NCBI GenBank assembly: GCA_903871735.1
Contig: CAIQHU010000109.1
Location: 1-40,148 of the forward strand
Direction of reading: 5' to 3'
Origin: an uncultured beta proteobacterium
Lineage (GTDB): Bacteria; Pseudomonadota; Gammaproteobacteria; Burkholderiales; Burkholderiaceae
DNA: 40,148 nucleotides
The translations under genes were made by a program, and so were the position numbers. This document shows positions 10,147 to 20,542 of this stretch, piece after piece. Position 1 is the stretch's first letter; each line of letters starts with the position of its first letter. Under the pieces are notes generated by a model. That model had not been told where the DNA came from. It saw nothing but the letters and a program-made list of their open reading frames with translations, and made no database searches.

Positions 10147-11016
10147 TTATTTATTCTTTTTTAAATACTTCAAAAAGTCACTACTAGGATCTATTACCAT
10201 GATATCTTTCTTATCCTTGAATGAGGCTTTATAAGCCTCTAGGCTACGATAGAACTGAGCAAACTGAACATCACGACTAAAGGCCTCATTGTAAATAGCG
10301 TTTGCCTTAGCATCACCCTCACCCTTGATGATCTGTGATTCTCGATATGCCCCAGCTAAAATTACATCTCTTTGTCGCTCAGCATCCGCACGAATTTTCT
10401 CAGACTCTGCAGCTCCTGTAGAACGTAATTCATTCGCTACCCGTTTTCTTTCAGCTTCCATTCGTCGATAAACAGAATCACTAATCTCAGCTAATAAATC
10501 AACCCGCTTTAATCGGACATCAACAATCTCAATACCAATATCCGAGGTATCATCAGCGACTTTCTTTTTAATACCCTGCATCACCTGCTCGCGCTGCTCA
10601 GAGATTAACTCCCGCACAGTCCGCTTCGTGAACTCCTCATTCAGTGCTGACTTAACTAACTGCGTCAAGCGATCCTGGGCAAGCCTTTCATCGCCTTTAA
10701 AGCTAATAAAGAATTTTCTTGGATCGACGATTCGCCATTTAACAAAGGAGTCAACTAACAGATTCTTCTTCTCAGACGTAATGAAACGCTCAGCCTCAGG
10801 ATTGTCGATCGTCATAATCCGACGGTCAAAAAATTGCACATTCTGAATTGGTGAAGGTAATTTAAAGTTTAATCCTGGTTCTTCAATCACCCGTTTAATC
10901 TCGCCAAATGAGAATACCACGGCAAATTTTCGCTGGTCAACTATAAAAAGAGTCGAGGTCGCTAAATAAAAAAGTACTAAAAGACCGGCAAGGATAGGTA
11001 CTAAGCGTTGGTTCAT
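10147..11016 (-). CDS. hflC: HflC, modulator of FtsH protease
   Basis: HflC is a stomatin/prohibitin-family (SPFH) membrane protein that forms a large cage with HflK around the FtsH protease and modulates its access to membrane substrates. The 289-residue protein has an N-terminal transmembrane anchor (about 6-25), the SPFH domain beginning at FIVDQRKFAVVFSFGE, and a long charged coiled-coil region (about 190-250). An AGAGA-type ribosome binding site lies just before the ATG, and the gene follows hflK by eight bases, so the two are co-translated. The DUF2065 gene often found between hflC and hisZ in relatives is not present in the 21-bp gap. Confidence 0.95.
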   Translation of the reverse strand: MNQRLVPILAGLLVLFYLATSTLFIVDQRKFAVVFSFGEIKRVIEEPGLNFKLPSPIQNVQFFDRRIMTIDNPEAERFITSEKKNLLVDSFVKWRIVDPRKFFISFKGDERLAQDRLTQLVKSALNEEFTKRTVRELISEQREQVMQGIKKKVADDTSDIGIEIVDVRLKRVDLLAEISDSVYRRMEAERKRVANELRSTGAAESEKIRADAERQRDVILAGAYRESQIIKGEGDAKANAIYNEAFSRDVQFAQFYRSLEAYKASFKDKKDIMVIDPSSDFLKYLKKNK

Positions 11017-11024
11017 ATGTTCTC

Positions 11025-12626
11025 TTAACGAATGTCTCTCTCACGACTTCTGAGAGTCTCTCTCTTGTCCGAAGGTTGTGGATTCGGATTAGACGATGGA
11101 TTTAACGGCACAGTTACTGACCCACTGGGAGGCTGAACTGCTGAGTTTGCCAACGGTGCTGTATAGTTGGCGCCCGATCCAGTACTCGCATCTTGCGGCC
11201 CAGTAGTTTGCTGAATTAATTTATCTAACGGTAAATACAGTAACTGATTACCAGCCTTTGAGTCCACCATGACCTTGGTAACGTTACTATAAATTTGCTG
11301 CATCACATCGATATACATCCGGTCTCGAGTTACTTGCTGGGCTTTAGAGTATTCGACGTAGACTTGCTTGAAGCGCGACGCGTCGCCTTCTGCAGTCGCA
11401 ATAACCTTGGAACGATACCCTTGCGCCTCTTCTAATAATCGCGCAGCAGCACCTTTTGCCCTCGGAATAATATCGTTGGCATAGGCCTGACCCTCATTTT
11501 TTTGGCGCTCTTGGTCTTGACCAGCCTTCACCGCATCATCAAAAGAAGCCTGAACTTGTTCTGGTGGTTGAACGTTTTGAACGTTCACACTCGTAATAAA
11601 TACTCCGGACTTATAACTATCCAAGATTCCTTGAATCGCGGCAGCCAACTCAATGCCAATCCTCTCACGGCCAACGTACAAGACGTCATCCATCTTACTT
11701 TTTCCAACAATTTCACGAATAGAGGTCTCAGCAGCTTGTACCACCGCCCCATCCGGATCACGATTTTTAAAAATATAATCCGTTGGCTCTTTTAATCGAT
11801 ACTGTACTGAAAATTTCACATCAATAATATTTTCATCTTCGGTCAACATAGATGAATCTTTTAGGTTCGTTGCCTGAATCACGAAAGATCTTCCAATCTC
11901 AACCGAACGAAGGTTCGAGACATTCACAATCTCATGCGCCTGAATCGGGGATGGTAGTCGCCAATTAATACCAGGGCGAGTTGTATATTTATATTTTCCA
12001 AATTGTAAAACAACTCCAGCTTGACCCTCTTGAACAATAAAAATTCCGCTCAAGGTCCAAACTACCACCACCACTAAAAGTATTAAACCTAAACCAATCT
12101 TTGGTAATTGGAATAAATCTTTATTACCGCTAGACCCGCCAGAGTTTCCAGAACCACCCGAATTATTCATATTCTTTTTCATCCAGTCTTGGGCCATCTC
12201 TCCAAAGTTTTTTCCTGGTTTGGAAGTTTGCCCACCAGATGGAAATCTTGGAGGATCTCTTGGCGGTGGCTCATTAGAGCCAGTCTGGTTAGAATCTGAA
12301 TTGGTTGGGCGATCGCCATTTTGACTTGGAGTCTTTCCTTTGCCACCAAACATGCTTCCTAATCGACGATTGAAGTCATTCCAAAGCACATCTAAGTCGG
12401 GTGGTCCATCTTTCGGATTCGAGGAATTCGTTGGTTTAGATGAACCTGTTGCGGAGTTAGTATCGGCTTCTCCAGTCGGCTTCACACCGTCTTTGGATGG
12501 ATCATTTTCCTGCGCTAAAACAGGATAGCTAACCCAAGCGTGGACTTGCCATAAAAAAAGATTAATCAATCGCTTAAACCACAAACGAGGAGGCGCTAAA
12601 AGCTTTTGTGTCACTGAAACTATCAA
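11025..12626 (-). CDS. hflK: HflK, modulator of FtsH protease (TTG start)
   Basis: The protein has the HflK signature GPPDLDVLWNDFNRRLGSMFG at about 74-94, a Gly/Asn/Ser/Pro-rich linker, a transmembrane helix at 177-197 and the SPFH domain (FIVQEGQAGVVLQFGKY onward), ending in a Pro/Ser-rich tail. It forms the FtsH-associated cage with HflC. At 533 residues it is long. No ATG precedes the DLDVLW segment, so the TTG at 12626 is taken; it begins one base after the hflX stop codon with GAGAG nine bases upstream. This adds a hydrophobic stretch (about 19-38, ending VLAQE) that resembles a signal sequence and is unusual for HflK. The conserved NDP start of the family appears at 41-43. Confidence 0.92.
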   Translation of the reverse strand: MIVSVTQKLLAPPRLWFKRLINLFLWQVHAWVSYPVLAQENDPSKDGVKPTGEADTNSATGSSKPTNSSNPKDGPPDLDVLWNDFNRRLGSMFGGKGKTPSQNGDRPTNSDSNQTGSNEPPPRDPPRFPSGGQTSKPGKNFGEMAQDWMKKNMNNSGGSGNSGGSSGNKDLFQLPKIGLGLILLVVVVVWTLSGIFIVQEGQAGVVLQFGKYKYTTRPGINWRLPSPIQAHEIVNVSNLRSVEIGRSFVIQATNLKDSSMLTEDENIIDVKFSVQYRLKEPTDYIFKNRDPDGAVVQAAETSIREIVGKSKMDDVLYVGRERIGIELAAAIQGILDSYKSGVFITSVNVQNVQPPEQVQASFDDAVKAGQDQERQKNEGQAYANDIIPRAKGAAARLLEEAQGYRSKVIATAEGDASRFKQVYVEYSKAQQVTRDRMYIDVMQQIYSNVTKVMVDSKAGNQLLYLPLDKLIQQTTGPQDASTGSGANYTAPLANSAVQPPSGSVTVPLNPSSNPNPQPSDKRETLRSRERDIR

Positions 12627-12627
12627 T

Positions 12628-13854
12628 TTAAATATCTCTCGGTAAATAACCCAAACGTGCGTCGTTAAAACTCAATAAGTAGTCAGCGCTCACCGGGCGA
12701 TCAGCCAACACATCAAACTGCTCACCCACCTCGGCTTGCGTAACTTCGAAATTCTCTAATCGTCTAATTTTATCAGTCTCTTGAGCAATCGTGGCAAGAA
12801 CACCTCTTAATAATTCAAGTCCCTCGCCCGAACGCGCAGACAAATAGACTTTCGAAATCTTACCATCCTTCTCATAACGGAGTTCAGGGCCACGACCAAC
12901 GTATTCTGGTAATTGGTCTATTTTATTCATAACTAGGATAACAGGTATGTTTTGAGCGCCAATTTCTGCTAAAACCTTATTAACTTCGTCGATTTGTTCT
13001 TCACGAACTAGGCTAGCGGCGTCCACAACATGTAATAACAAATCAGCATGTACCGTCTCATCTAGGGTTGCTCGAAATGCTTCTACCAGTTGATGGGGTA
13101 ATTCACGAATAAAACCAACCGTGTCAGAAATCACGGCATTTCCGAATTCCGGCAAATAAACCCGTCTAGTGGTGGTATCCAACGTTGCAAATAACTGATC
13201 AGCTGCGTAGGTCCCAGCTTTGGTCAGAGCATTAAACAAAGTAGACTTCCCAGCGTTGGTGTAACCAACGATCGAGATTGAAAATACTGCCTGTTTGGCT
13301 CGATGACGACGTTGCGTAGCTTGTTGTTTTTGTAATTTACCCAGATCAGAGCCCAATCGCTTGGCGCGATTTTCTAACATTCGCCGGTCTAATTCCATTT
13401 GTGTCTCACCCGGGCCACCACGTAGTCCAATACCACCTTTTTGACGCTCTAAATGACTCCAAGCCCGGACCAACCGGGATAGTCGATAGCGAACGTTCGC
13501 AAGTTCTACTTGTACTTGACCAATATGACTTTTAGCACGTTGCGCAAAAATATCTAAAATCAAACTAGTTCGGTCAATCACGTGTCGCTCAAAAGATCGC
13601 TCTAAATTTCTCTGCTGCGCCGGACTTAAGGCATTGTTGAAAATAGCAATCTGCGCTTCCTCTTGCAACATGATCGCTCGGATTTCCTCAACCTTGCCAC
13701 TACCAATAAATAATTTAGGATCTGGTTTGAGACGCTTTGTGAGAATTTGTCTAACTGGAAATGAGCCAGCAGCCTGCGTAAGCAAACGGAGCTCTGACAT
13801 GCTCTCAAGGAAGTTTGGTTGACCAAAATCGATGCCGATTAAAACGGCTCGAAT
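12628..13854 (-). CDS. hflX: GTPase HflX (probable AUU start)
   Basis: HflX is a ribosome-binding GTPase that rescues or splits stalled ribosomes under stress. The sequence has the HflX N-terminal domain (DPKLFIGSGKVEEI), the NLERSFERHVIDRTSLILDIF segment, the coiled linker (RLVRAWSHLERQKGGIGLRG) and the G domain with GYTNAGKST, DTVGF and NKID. The first ATG (13800) would cut off a strand that the family conserves, RAVLIGIDFGQPNF, which is encoded in frame just upstream. No ATG, GTG or TTG exists there. ATT at 13854, with AAGG eight bases upstream, is the best start (408 residues); CTG at 13899 inside hfq is the alternative. It follows hfq by 22 bp. Confidence 0.9.
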   Translation of the reverse strand: MRAVLIGIDFGQPNFLESMSELRLLTQAAGSFPVRQILTKRLKPDPKLFIGSGKVEEIRAIMLQEEAQIAIFNNALSPAQQRNLERSFERHVIDRTSLILDIFAQRAKSHIGQVQVELANVRYRLSRLVRAWSHLERQKGGIGLRGGPGETQMELDRRMLENRAKRLGSDLGKLQKQQATQRRHRAKQAVFSISIVGYTNAGKSTLFNALTKAGTYAADQLFATLDTTTRRVYLPEFGNAVISDTVGFIRELPHQLVEAFRATLDETVHADLLLHVVDAASLVREEQIDEVNKVLAEIGAQNIPVILVMNKIDQLPEYVGRGPELRYEKDGKISKVYLSARSGEGLELLRGVLATIAQETDKIRRLENFEVTQAEVGEQFDVLADRPVSADYLLSFNDARLGYLPRDI

Positions 13855-13876
13855 GGGGTCAACCTTGGAATTGGTA

Positions 13877-14119
13877 CTAACTTGTCGGATCCTCGTCAGT
13901 TCGGAAAGTTACCGCCTTAGCAGGCACAATCGTTGAAATCGCATGCTTGTATACCATCTGCGTCACTGTATTGCGTAATAAGACGACGTACTGATCAAAT
14001 GAGTCAATATTGCCTTGCAGTTTGATACCATTAACTAGATAGATCGATACTGGAATATGCTCTTTGCGGAGTGCGTTGAGAAACGGATCTTGCAAAAGCT
14101 GTCCTTTGTTGCTGTTCAT
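13877..14119 (-). CDS. hfq: RNA chaperone Hfq
   Basis: Hfq forms a hexameric ring that anneals small RNAs to their mRNA targets. The 80-residue protein carries the proximal-face residues Gln10-Asp11 and Tyr57-Lys58-His59 (VYKHAIS), the distal-face Tyr27 and Lys33, and both Sm motifs ([19 protein letters not shown] and the [10 protein letters not shown] strand). Its C-terminal tail is short and acidic (TDEDPTS). An AAGGG ribosome binding site precedes the ATG. It is the first gene of the hfq-hflX-hflK-hflC-hisZ-purA run and lies after a 524-bp gap that probably contains its promoter. Confidence 0.97.
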   Translation of the reverse strand: MNSNKGQLLQDPFLNALRKEHIPVSIYLVNGIKLQGNIDSFDQYVVLLRNTVTQMVYKHAISTIVPAKAVTFRTDEDPTS

Positions 14120-14643
14120 ATTACCCTTTTTTGTTTTTTTGTGGAACTACAACTTCCTAAATTGAATTTTTACAAGCCGGATCTTTACAACCTTGACACT
14201 TACATCACTGCATTACTACTACACAAATCATCACCCAAATTTCACTAGTTCAATTCCAAATACAACGTGGAATTACTATATATATTGATTACTGATGACT
14301 CGTTGCTATTCACTCATCACTTCTGACTCATTACTGCCTGACTCATTACTGCCTGACTCATTACTGCTTAAGCCTATCACGACTAGATTTCTTAATATAC
14401 TTAATTTATCTATGTAAAACAATAACCTAAATAGGGAAAATTTAAAATCATCAATCAATCTTAGTCGCTATCAAGAAAAACGCATTCTTCGGAAAATTAT
14501 GGGATCTTTTTACCAAGTTTGTAGCTTTTTTTACTCTTTCTCAACTATTATTCAACTCTTTCTTGATTCGTTCTTCATTATTTCTAATTACTTGATCCTT
14601 GGAACCTGCCCTCACCCCATAATATATATCAATTCCTAACTTT
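14120..14643. other. 524-bp gap between der and hfq, no gene seen
   Basis: I see no credible ORF, tRNA or intrinsic terminator on either strand. The gap is AT-rich and, on the plus strand, poor in G (by hand about 108 C to 46 G over 14161-14640). It contains one short tandem repeat at 14323-14367 and T-runs around 14526-14580. The hfq promoter is presumably here, but no convincing -35/-10 pair was found. Confidence 0.6.
14323..14367. repeat. Tandem repeat, three exact 15-bp copies
   Basis: CTGACTCATTACTGC occurs three times head to tail without mismatch. Degenerate relatives (ATGACTCG, CACTCATCAC) precede it from about 14295. The repeat lies about 200 bp upstream of hfq in its transcriptional direction. 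No function is evident; copy number could vary between strains. Confidence 0.9.
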
Positions 14644-15987
14644 TTAGTGCGACTTACCTGATTCTAGGAAGGGGTTTTTCGTAGATCGGAACTCAATTCT
14701 TAATGGCGTTCCTCTTAAATGAAAGGCCTCTCGAAACCTGCCTTCTAAATAACGCCGATAACTCGCCGTCACACCATCTAAACCATTACCATGAATAATC
14801 ACAATCGGAGGATTTGAGCCCCCCTGATGCGCATAACGAAGTTTTGGCCGAAATCGCCCAACCCGCTTGGGTTGCTGAAACTCCACTGAATCCTCTAGTA
14901 TGCGTGAGAGCTTGGGCGTAGGCATCTTGGTCATGGCAGCAGCATATGCCAAATCAACGTCCTTAAATAATTCCGTTAAGCCAAAACCTTTGATCGCTGA
15001 AATCGTATGTACATTAGCAAAGTCTAAAAATCGTAATTTTCTGGCAATATCATTTCGTGAGGTCTCTTTTTGATAGGCATCTAAACCGTCCCACTTGTTA
15101 ACCGCTACAACTAAAGCCCTGCCAGCCTCAACAATAAATCCAGCAATGTGCGCGTCTTGCTCAGAAATATCTTGCTGGGCATCTAACATCAAAATAACAA
15201 CGTGACAATCTGCAATCGCTTGCAAAGTCTTGACCACCGAAAATTTTTCGATGGCTTCAAAAATCTTGCCACGCTTTCGAAGTCCTGCTGTATCTATGAG
15301 GGTATAAGGCTTGTTGCCTCGACTAAACGGAATCGCAATCGCATCTCTAGTCGTCCCCGGCAAGTCAAAGGCAATCACTCTTTCCTCACCAAGTAGGGTA
15401 TTGATCAACGTTGATTTACCCACATTGGGCCTCCCAACTACCGCAATTCGGGTCGAACGATCGGGATTATCGACTTCTTCATCGGGTTCTGGAATGCCCA
15501 AGGCATCTAAAGCTTCATCTAACATCGCACGGACACCGTCCCCGTGCGCCGATGAAATCGCATTTGGCTCGCCTAAGCCTAACTCATAAAAATCTGCTCC
15601 AACGACTGAACTAGTCATCCCCTCCGACTTATTCACTGCCAAAATAACCGGTCGACCAGTCTTTCTTAAAAAGTCAGCAATTACCCGGTCTTGAGGAGCT
15701 AAGCCAAGCCTACCATCTACTAAAAAAATTACAATATCAGCTTCCACAACAGCTTGCTTTGTCTGTTTGGCCATCTCCGCTAAAATTCCTGTCTTGGCTA
15801 CCGGCTCAAAACCACCCGTGTCGATGCATATAAATTCTCGATCTCCAAGACGACCATTGCCGTAATGCCGATCTCTGGTTAAACCAGAAAAATCAGCCAC
15901 TAAGGCATCACGTGACCGAGTTAAGCGATTAAATAATGTCGACTTGCCAACATTGGGGCGACCTACAATCGCGATGACTGGCTTCAT
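14644..15987 (-). CDS. der: Ribosome-assembly GTPase Der (EngA)
   Basis: Der is the tandem-GTPase factor needed for 50S subunit maturation. The 447-residue protein has two G domains, each with GRPNVGKST (9-17 and 185-193), DTGGF and DTAGL switch motifs, and NKSEG and NKWD specificity motifs, followed by a C-terminal KH-like domain (from about 360). The first specificity motif has Glu where many proteins have Asp. Its ATG overlaps the bamB stop codon (ATGA), so the two are translationally coupled in the hisS-yfgM-bamB-der group, an arrangement conserved in beta- and gammaproteobacteria. Confidence 0.97.
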   Translation of the reverse strand: MKPVIAIVGRPNVGKSTLFNRLTRSRDALVADFSGLTRDRHYGNGRLGDREFICIDTGGFEPVAKTGILAEMAKQTKQAVVEADIVIFLVDGRLGLAPQDRVIADFLRKTGRPVILAVNKSEGMTSSVVGADFYELGLGEPNAISSAHGDGVRAMLDEALDALGIPEPDEEVDNPDRSTRIAVVGRPNVGKSTLINTLLGEERVIAFDLPGTTRDAIAIPFSRGNKPYTLIDTAGLRKRGKIFEAIEKFSVVKTLQAIADCHVVILMLDAQQDISEQDAHIAGFIVEAGRALVVAVNKWDGLDAYQKETSRNDIARKLRFLDFANVHTISAIKGFGLTELFKDVDLAYAAAMTKMPTPKLSRILEDSVEFQQPKRVGRFRPKLRYAHQGGSNPPIVIIHGNGLDGVTASYRRYLEGRFREAFHLRGTPLRIEFRSTKNPFLESGKSH

Positions 15988-17156
15988 TGGATCCGATACG
16001 CAGCTAAGGTTCCGGCCTTGGACTGAAAAATCATTAAGCCATTAATAGCAATGGGCTGCGCATTAACTGGCGAACTATCGACGCGGACTCGGCCAAGTAA
16101 ACTGCCATTGTCCTGACTGAATACATGCACATAACCCTGACCATCTCCAGCAATAACGACTTTGCCAGTAGCTAAAGGCTCACCGATATCACGCCACATT
16201 AATAACTCGTTACGCCATAATTCGTCACCTTTTTGACTATCAAAGGCAACAATATGTGACTTCTCGTTGACTGCGAACACTTTTTGTCCTATTTGGGAAA
16301 CACCGTAGTAACTAGAAAAATCTTTAGTCCATAACATCGCGGCTACTTTGATATCACCACAACCAATTTTTCCCTGATAAGAAACTGTACACATCCAATT
16401 CGCTAGTAAACTAGGCCTCGATGTGATGTCACTCAAACGCTCAATCTCCGAAACCCCTTTAGGAGGAGCAAGCAAGCTCTCCCAAATCACATTACCATTT
16501 GCTAAATTAAAAACTCCAAAACGGCCGCCGGAGACGCCTGTTAAAAGAACCTCATTATTAATTGGCAACATGCTATAACTCGTTCTTAAGTTCAGTGCGG
16601 ATTGAGAAAGCTGATTAACCCATCGACGCTTACCTGTTGCAGTATCCAGTGCAACCATCCGATTATTGATCGAACGAATCACTATCGTTGATCCAGCAAC
16701 GAGCGGCTCCGTTAAGACTTCTGTGTCAACTGATGTATTCCATAAAGCCGCACCTGACTGAGCGTTGTAGGCAAATACACGCCCCTTATTATTGGCTACA
16801 ACTAAAACGCGACCATCGGTGCCAACCCCTGAGTAAATATTCGTACCAATCGATACCCGCCAAACTACTCTTCCAGTCATGGCATCAATACGATAAATCT
16901 CCCCATCAACCGAGGCTGTATAAATATCATCGCCATTGAGTATGGGCTGAAAAGTTAATGGCGTTGACTTACCAACACTGACTGACCAAACTCGCTCTAT
17001 ATTCATCGGCGAACTAATGGGTTTTAATTCTGCCGCTAATCTTCGCTTTGACCCACTGCAGCCGCTAATCAATACCACTACAAGAAACATTAAAAGTCCA
17101 ATGCTTGGCCAAGAAATTGACTTCAAACGCGGAACTGAAAAAGTGCTCAAAATCAT
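15984..17156 (-). CDS. bamB: Outer membrane assembly lipoprotein BamB
   Basis: BamB is a beta-propeller lipoprotein of the BAM complex, which inserts beta-barrel proteins into the outer membrane. The 390-residue protein begins with a lipoprotein signal whose lipobox is L-I-S-G-C with Cys33. The rest consists of repeated PQQ-like blades, recognisable by motifs such as [36 protein letters not shown] and [16 protein letters not shown]. The ATG overlaps the yfgM stop by four bases and its own stop overlaps the der start by four, so the three genes form one translational unit. Confidence 0.95.
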   Translation of the reverse strand: MILSTFSVPRLKSISWPSIGLLMFLVVVLISGCSGSKRRLAAELKPISSPMNIERVWSVSVGKSTPLTFQPILNGDDIYTASVDGEIYRIDAMTGRVVWRVSIGTNIYSGVGTDGRVLVVANNKGRVFAYNAQSGAALWNTSVDTEVLTEPLVAGSTIVIRSINNRMVALDTATGKRRWVNQLSQSALNLRTSYSMLPINNEVLLTGVSGGRFGVFNLANGNVIWESLLAPPKGVSEIERLSDITSRPSLLANWMCTVSYQGKIGCGDIKVAAMLWTKDFSSYYGVSQIGQKVFAVNEKSHIVAFDSQKGDELWRNELLMWRDIGEPLATGKVVIAGDGQGYVHVFSQDNGSLLGRVRVDSSPVNAQPIAINGLMIFQSKAGTLAAYRIQ

Positions 17157-17863
17157 TCAAAGCCACCTAAACTATCTATCTTCGCCTTCAATAACCGCTG
17201 ATTTTCAGCAGGGTTGCGACGTTCTAAATCCTTCATCATCGGATCCACTTCTTTTAAGCCAGCTTGCTTAGCACGTTGTAAGGCCATGACATCCCAGGCT
17301 TGTATATAGTGTTTTTTGGCCTCAGGATTTTTATCCTGGACATACAACCAATCACCACGCCGCTCTAACTGTAAGGCTTCAAAACCAACTACGGGCTTTT
17401 TATTGAGGAGATCATTAGCTCTTGCAAAGGATTTTTCATCCTTTTGATCAATTAACATTGCTACCATTCGCAAGCGCGCAATCACCTGAAAACTCTCACT
17501 CTTAGCCTTGCCCTCTACCCACTCTAATTGCGCAAGCGATTCTTTTGTATTACTGGCTAAATAGGCCAGATTAGCAGTCGCTAAACCAGCCATCGCAGCA
17601 TACGGTGTAGCAGTAAATTGTTGTTGTAATAACTCCGTCTTTTGAATGGCCTTGGGCAAGTCATTTTGACTCAAATCAACGACCATCTCACTATAGATCT
17701 TGGACGCTTCCAAAGATTTTTGGACTTGCTGTCTTTCATACAACCAGTATCCGCCATAGAGGAAAAGTACCACGACTAGTCCGAGCAAAATCCATCGCCC
17801 ATAATTAATCCAAAAGGCCTTTAAGTCGGCTAACTGTTCTTGTTCTTCAAGGTCTAAGCGCAT
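17153..17863 (-). CDS. yfgM: YfgM-family tetratricopeptide protein (SecYEG-associated)
   Basis: The 236-residue protein has a short cytoplasmic N-terminus rich in Glu/Gln (LEEQEQLADLKAFW), one transmembrane helix (about 24-42) and a periplasmic helical domain with TPR-like repeats. In E. coli, YfgM is an ancillary subunit of the SecYEG translocon that works with the PpiD chaperone and hands substrates to periplasmic chaperones. The position between hisS and bamB is the conserved one for the family and suits a role in outer membrane protein delivery. The stop overlaps bamB (ATGA); hisS lies 37 bp upstream. Confidence 0.88.
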   Translation of the reverse strand: MRLDLEEQEQLADLKAFWINYGRWILLGLVVVLFLYGGYWLYERQQVQKSLEASKIYSEMVVDLSQNDLPKAIQKTELLQQQFTATPYAAMAGLATANLAYLASNTKESLAQLEWVEGKAKSESFQVIARLRMVAMLIDQKDEKSFARANDLLNKKPVVGFEALQLERRGDWLYVQDKNPEAKKHYIQAWDVMALQRAKQAGLKEVDPMMKDLERRNPAENQRLLKAKIDSLGGFE

Positions 17864-17900
17864 GTATATCTCTTCATAAAAAATCTAAAGGATCAAATAT

Positions 17901-19259
17901 TTAATCCGAATGATTGACCATCAAATCAATTACATAATCTAATAAGCCATCTAGGGCGACAAGTTGTTGAGTTCCAGATGAGCGTAAATCCTTCACCATC
18001 GCCTCTGCAGTTCTTAATTCATCTTCTCCAATAATTACAGCATACATCGCACCACTTAAATCAGCCTTCTTCATTTGAGACTTTAAACTGCTTGCACTGC
18101 CATCTGAACTCGCATGCACGATCACATCAATGCCCGCCGACCGCAGTCGCTCAGCATATATGAGACTCGGGATTAAAGTTTGGCCACCAGTGTGCAACCA
18201 ATATACATCACAACTCGGAACTTCTTTCTCAATTAACCCCTGCTCCTTCATTAACTCCAAGATTCGCTCCATCCCCATGGCCCATCCACAAGCAGGGGCT
18301 GATTTACCACCCATCTTCTCAATCAACGGATCGTAACGCCCGCCTCCAGCAACTGTGCTTTGTGAACCTAACTGATCAGTGATCCATTCAAATACGGTCA
18401 AATTGTAATAATCTAAACCACGTACTAATCGGGGATTGATTTTAAAGTACACATTATTCGCTTTGAGCAAGCTTTGTAATACCTCAAAATGCTGTAAAGA
18501 CTCAGGACCTAAAAAAGTTCCTAATTGCGGAGCGTTTTCAACCAAAATTTGCATCTGGGGGTTTTTGGTATCTAAAATGCGAAGTGGATTACTCTGTAAA
18601 CGTCTTTTAGAATCCTCGTCTAAATGCTCGTGATGTCCTTCAAAGTACTTGACTAAAGCAAGGCGATGTTCAGCCCGCTCAGCGGCATTGCCTAAAGAGT
18701 TAATTTCTAGACGTAAGCCTGTAATACCTAAGTCATCCCACAATCGTTGACACATCAAAATAATTTCAGCATCAATATCAGGTCCTGCAAAGCCTAATGC
18801 TTCTATACCAAATTGATGAAATTGTCGATAACGCCCTCGTTGAGGACGCTCATGGCGAAACATCGGCCCCGTATAAAATAATCGCTTCGGGCCGTCATAC
18901 AACATATTTTGCTCAATCACTGCTCGCACAACTGCAGCAGTTCCTTCTGGACGCAGCGTTAACTGCTCACCATTCAAGCGGTCTTCAAATGAATACATTT
19001 CTTTTTCAACAATATCAGTCACCTCTCCAATACCACGCTGAAAAACGTCCGTCCGCTCAAGAATTGGGGTCCGAATATTTTGATAGCCATATGTCTTAGC
19101 TAAGCTAATGACTGTTTTTTCCAAAAACTCCCAGGCTGGTGCGTCTACGGGTAATAAATCATTCATACCCTTCACACCAGCAATTTTCTGGACTTTCGCT
19201 TTGCTAGGGCTTACACCTTGCGAACTTGTTTGGGATTGGTTCATAGTTGGGCCTGACAT
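17901..19259 (-). CDS. hisS: Histidyl-tRNA synthetase
   Basis: HisRS charges tRNA-His. The 452-residue protein starts with a Ser/Gln-rich stretch, then the class II core: motif 1 region ([17 protein letters not shown]), motif 2 ([18 protein letters not shown]), the histidine-specific [15 protein letters not shown] and motif 3 (GWAMGMERI). It ends with the anticodon-binding domain ([23 protein letters not shown] region). Either the ATG at 19259 or the one at 19244 may be the start; neither has a good ribosome binding site. The gene begins nine bases after the ispG stop. The presence of the C-terminal domain separates it from HisZ. Confidence 0.96.
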   Translation of the reverse strand: MSGPTMNQSQTSSQGVSPSKAKVQKIAGVKGMNDLLPVDAPAWEFLEKTVISLAKTYGYQNIRTPILERTDVFQRGIGEVTDIVEKEMYSFEDRLNGEQLTLRPEGTAAVVRAVIEQNMLYDGPKRLFYTGPMFRHERPQRGRYRQFHQFGIEALGFAGPDIDAEIILMCQRLWDDLGITGLRLEINSLGNAAERAEHRLALVKYFEGHHEHLDEDSKRRLQSNPLRILDTKNPQMQILVENAPQLGTFLGPESLQHFEVLQSLLKANNVYFKINPRLVRGLDYYNLTVFEWITDQLGSQSTVAGGGRYDPLIEKMGGKSAPACGWAMGMERILELMKEQGLIEKEVPSCDVYWLHTGGQTLIPSLIYAERLRSAGIDVIVHASSDGSASSLKSQMKKADLSGAMYAVIIGEDELRTAEAMVKDLRSSGTQQLVALDGLLDYVIDLMVNHSD

Positions 19260-19268
19260 ACCAAAAAA

Positions 19269-20537
19269 TTATGCTTTAGTAGACGAAGCCGCAGAGTAAT
19301 GCGAATGCACGTAATCTGCAACTATTTGTTCAAACTCTTGCGCTATGTGATCACCCCGTAAAGTTTTTACCTTTTGCCCATCAATGAATACTGGCGCAGC
19401 CGGTGACTCGCCAGTGCCGGGTAGGCTGATACCAATATTCGCGTGCTTACTCTCCCCAGGACCATTCACAATGCAGCCCATGACAGCGACATTCATCGAT
19501 TCAACGCCCGGATAATCCTTCTTCCAAAGAGGCATTTGATGCCGTAAGTACGACTGAATCTGCGAGGCAAGTTGCTGAAAAACTGTGCTAGTTGTCCGAC
19601 CACAACCAGGGCAGGCAATCACCATTGGGGTGAAGTGCCGCAGGTCCATCGTCTGTAAAATTTCTTGGGCCACAATCACTTCATTTTCTCGAGGTGCGCC
19701 AGGCTCCGGAGTTAAAGAGATCCGGATCGTATCACCAATTCCCTCTTGCAACAAAATACTCAGCGCTGCAGTCGAGCCAACAATTCCCTTGCTTCCAATT
19801 CCAGCCTCGGTAAGACCTAAATGTAATGGATAATCACAACGAAGAGCTAAGTCACGATAAACAGCAATTAAATCCTGCACGGCACTAACCTTACAAGAGA
19901 GGATGATTTGTTCGGCTGGCATACCGATTTCTACGGCTTTTTGGGCCGATTGCAAGGCCGACTGAATCAAAGCTTCTACCATCACTTCCCTGGCCTCTTT
20001 AGGGGTTGCTAGTGCAGCGTTTTGATCCATCAAATCAGCCAGTAAATCTGGATCGAGACTTCCCCAGTTAACACCAATACGAATGGGCTTATCAAAGCGT
20101 ATTGCGGCCTCAATCATTTGCGAAAACTGGATATCTTTTTTAGCGCCGCGCCCTACGTTACCAGGATTAATACGATACTTCGATAAGGCTTGGGCGCAGT
20201 CCGGATACTCTTTGAGTAGAGTATGACCGTTGTAGTGAAAATCTCCGACCAAAGGGACGTCAACGCCCATCTTATCTAATTGATCACGAATATGCGGCAC
20301 AGCCGCTGCGGCTTCAACCGTATTAACAGTAATACGGACCATCTCCGAACCGGCTCGCGCCAATTCCTTCACTTGAATAGCTGTTCCAATGACGTCCACA
20401 GTATCCGTATTCGTCATCGACTGAACCCGAATCGGTGCATCACCACCAACCGTGACTATATTACTGCCCCATTTAACAGTCGCTTGCTTACACACCCGAC
20501 GCTGATAACCCGTTATTTCCAAATTTGACTTATTCAT
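19269..20537 (-). CDS. ispG: 4-hydroxy-3-methylbut-2-enyl diphosphate synthase IspG (GcpE)
   Basis: IspG is the 4Fe-4S enzyme of the penultimate step of the non-mevalonate isoprenoid pathway. The 422-residue protein has an N-terminal TIM barrel with [12 protein letters not shown] and the GSLDPDLL region, and a C-terminal Fe-S domain with Cys309, Cys312 and Cys355 plus Glu362 ([10 protein letters not shown] and [11 protein letters not shown]), the canonical cluster ligands. Length is that of the longer proteobacterial form. It is separated by only five bases from rlmN; the pilF and rodZ-type genes that commonly sit between these two genes in relatives are missing. Confidence 0.97.
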   Translation of the reverse strand: MNKSNLEITGYQRRVCKQATVKWGSNIVTVGGDAPIRVQSMTNTDTVDVIGTAIQVKELARAGSEMVRITVNTVEAAAAVPHIRDQLDKMGVDVPLVGDFHYNGHTLLKEYPDCAQALSKYRINPGNVGRGAKKDIQFSQMIEAAIRFDKPIRIGVNWGSLDPDLLADLMDQNAALATPKEAREVMVEALIQSALQSAQKAVEIGMPAEQIILSCKVSAVQDLIAVYRDLALRCDYPLHLGLTEAGIGSKGIVGSTAALSILLQEGIGDTIRISLTPEPGAPRENEVIVAQEILQTMDLRHFTPMVIACPGCGRTTSTVFQQLASQIQSYLRHQMPLWKKDYPGVESMNVAVMGCIVNGPGESKHANIGISLPGTGESPAAPVFIDGQKVKTLRGDHIAQEFEQIVADYVHSHYSAASSTKA

Positions 20538-20542
20538 CAGAC

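Noticed and set aside
14323..14367. CRISPR-like array
   Set aside because: The 15-bp units abut with no spacers and there are no cas genes.
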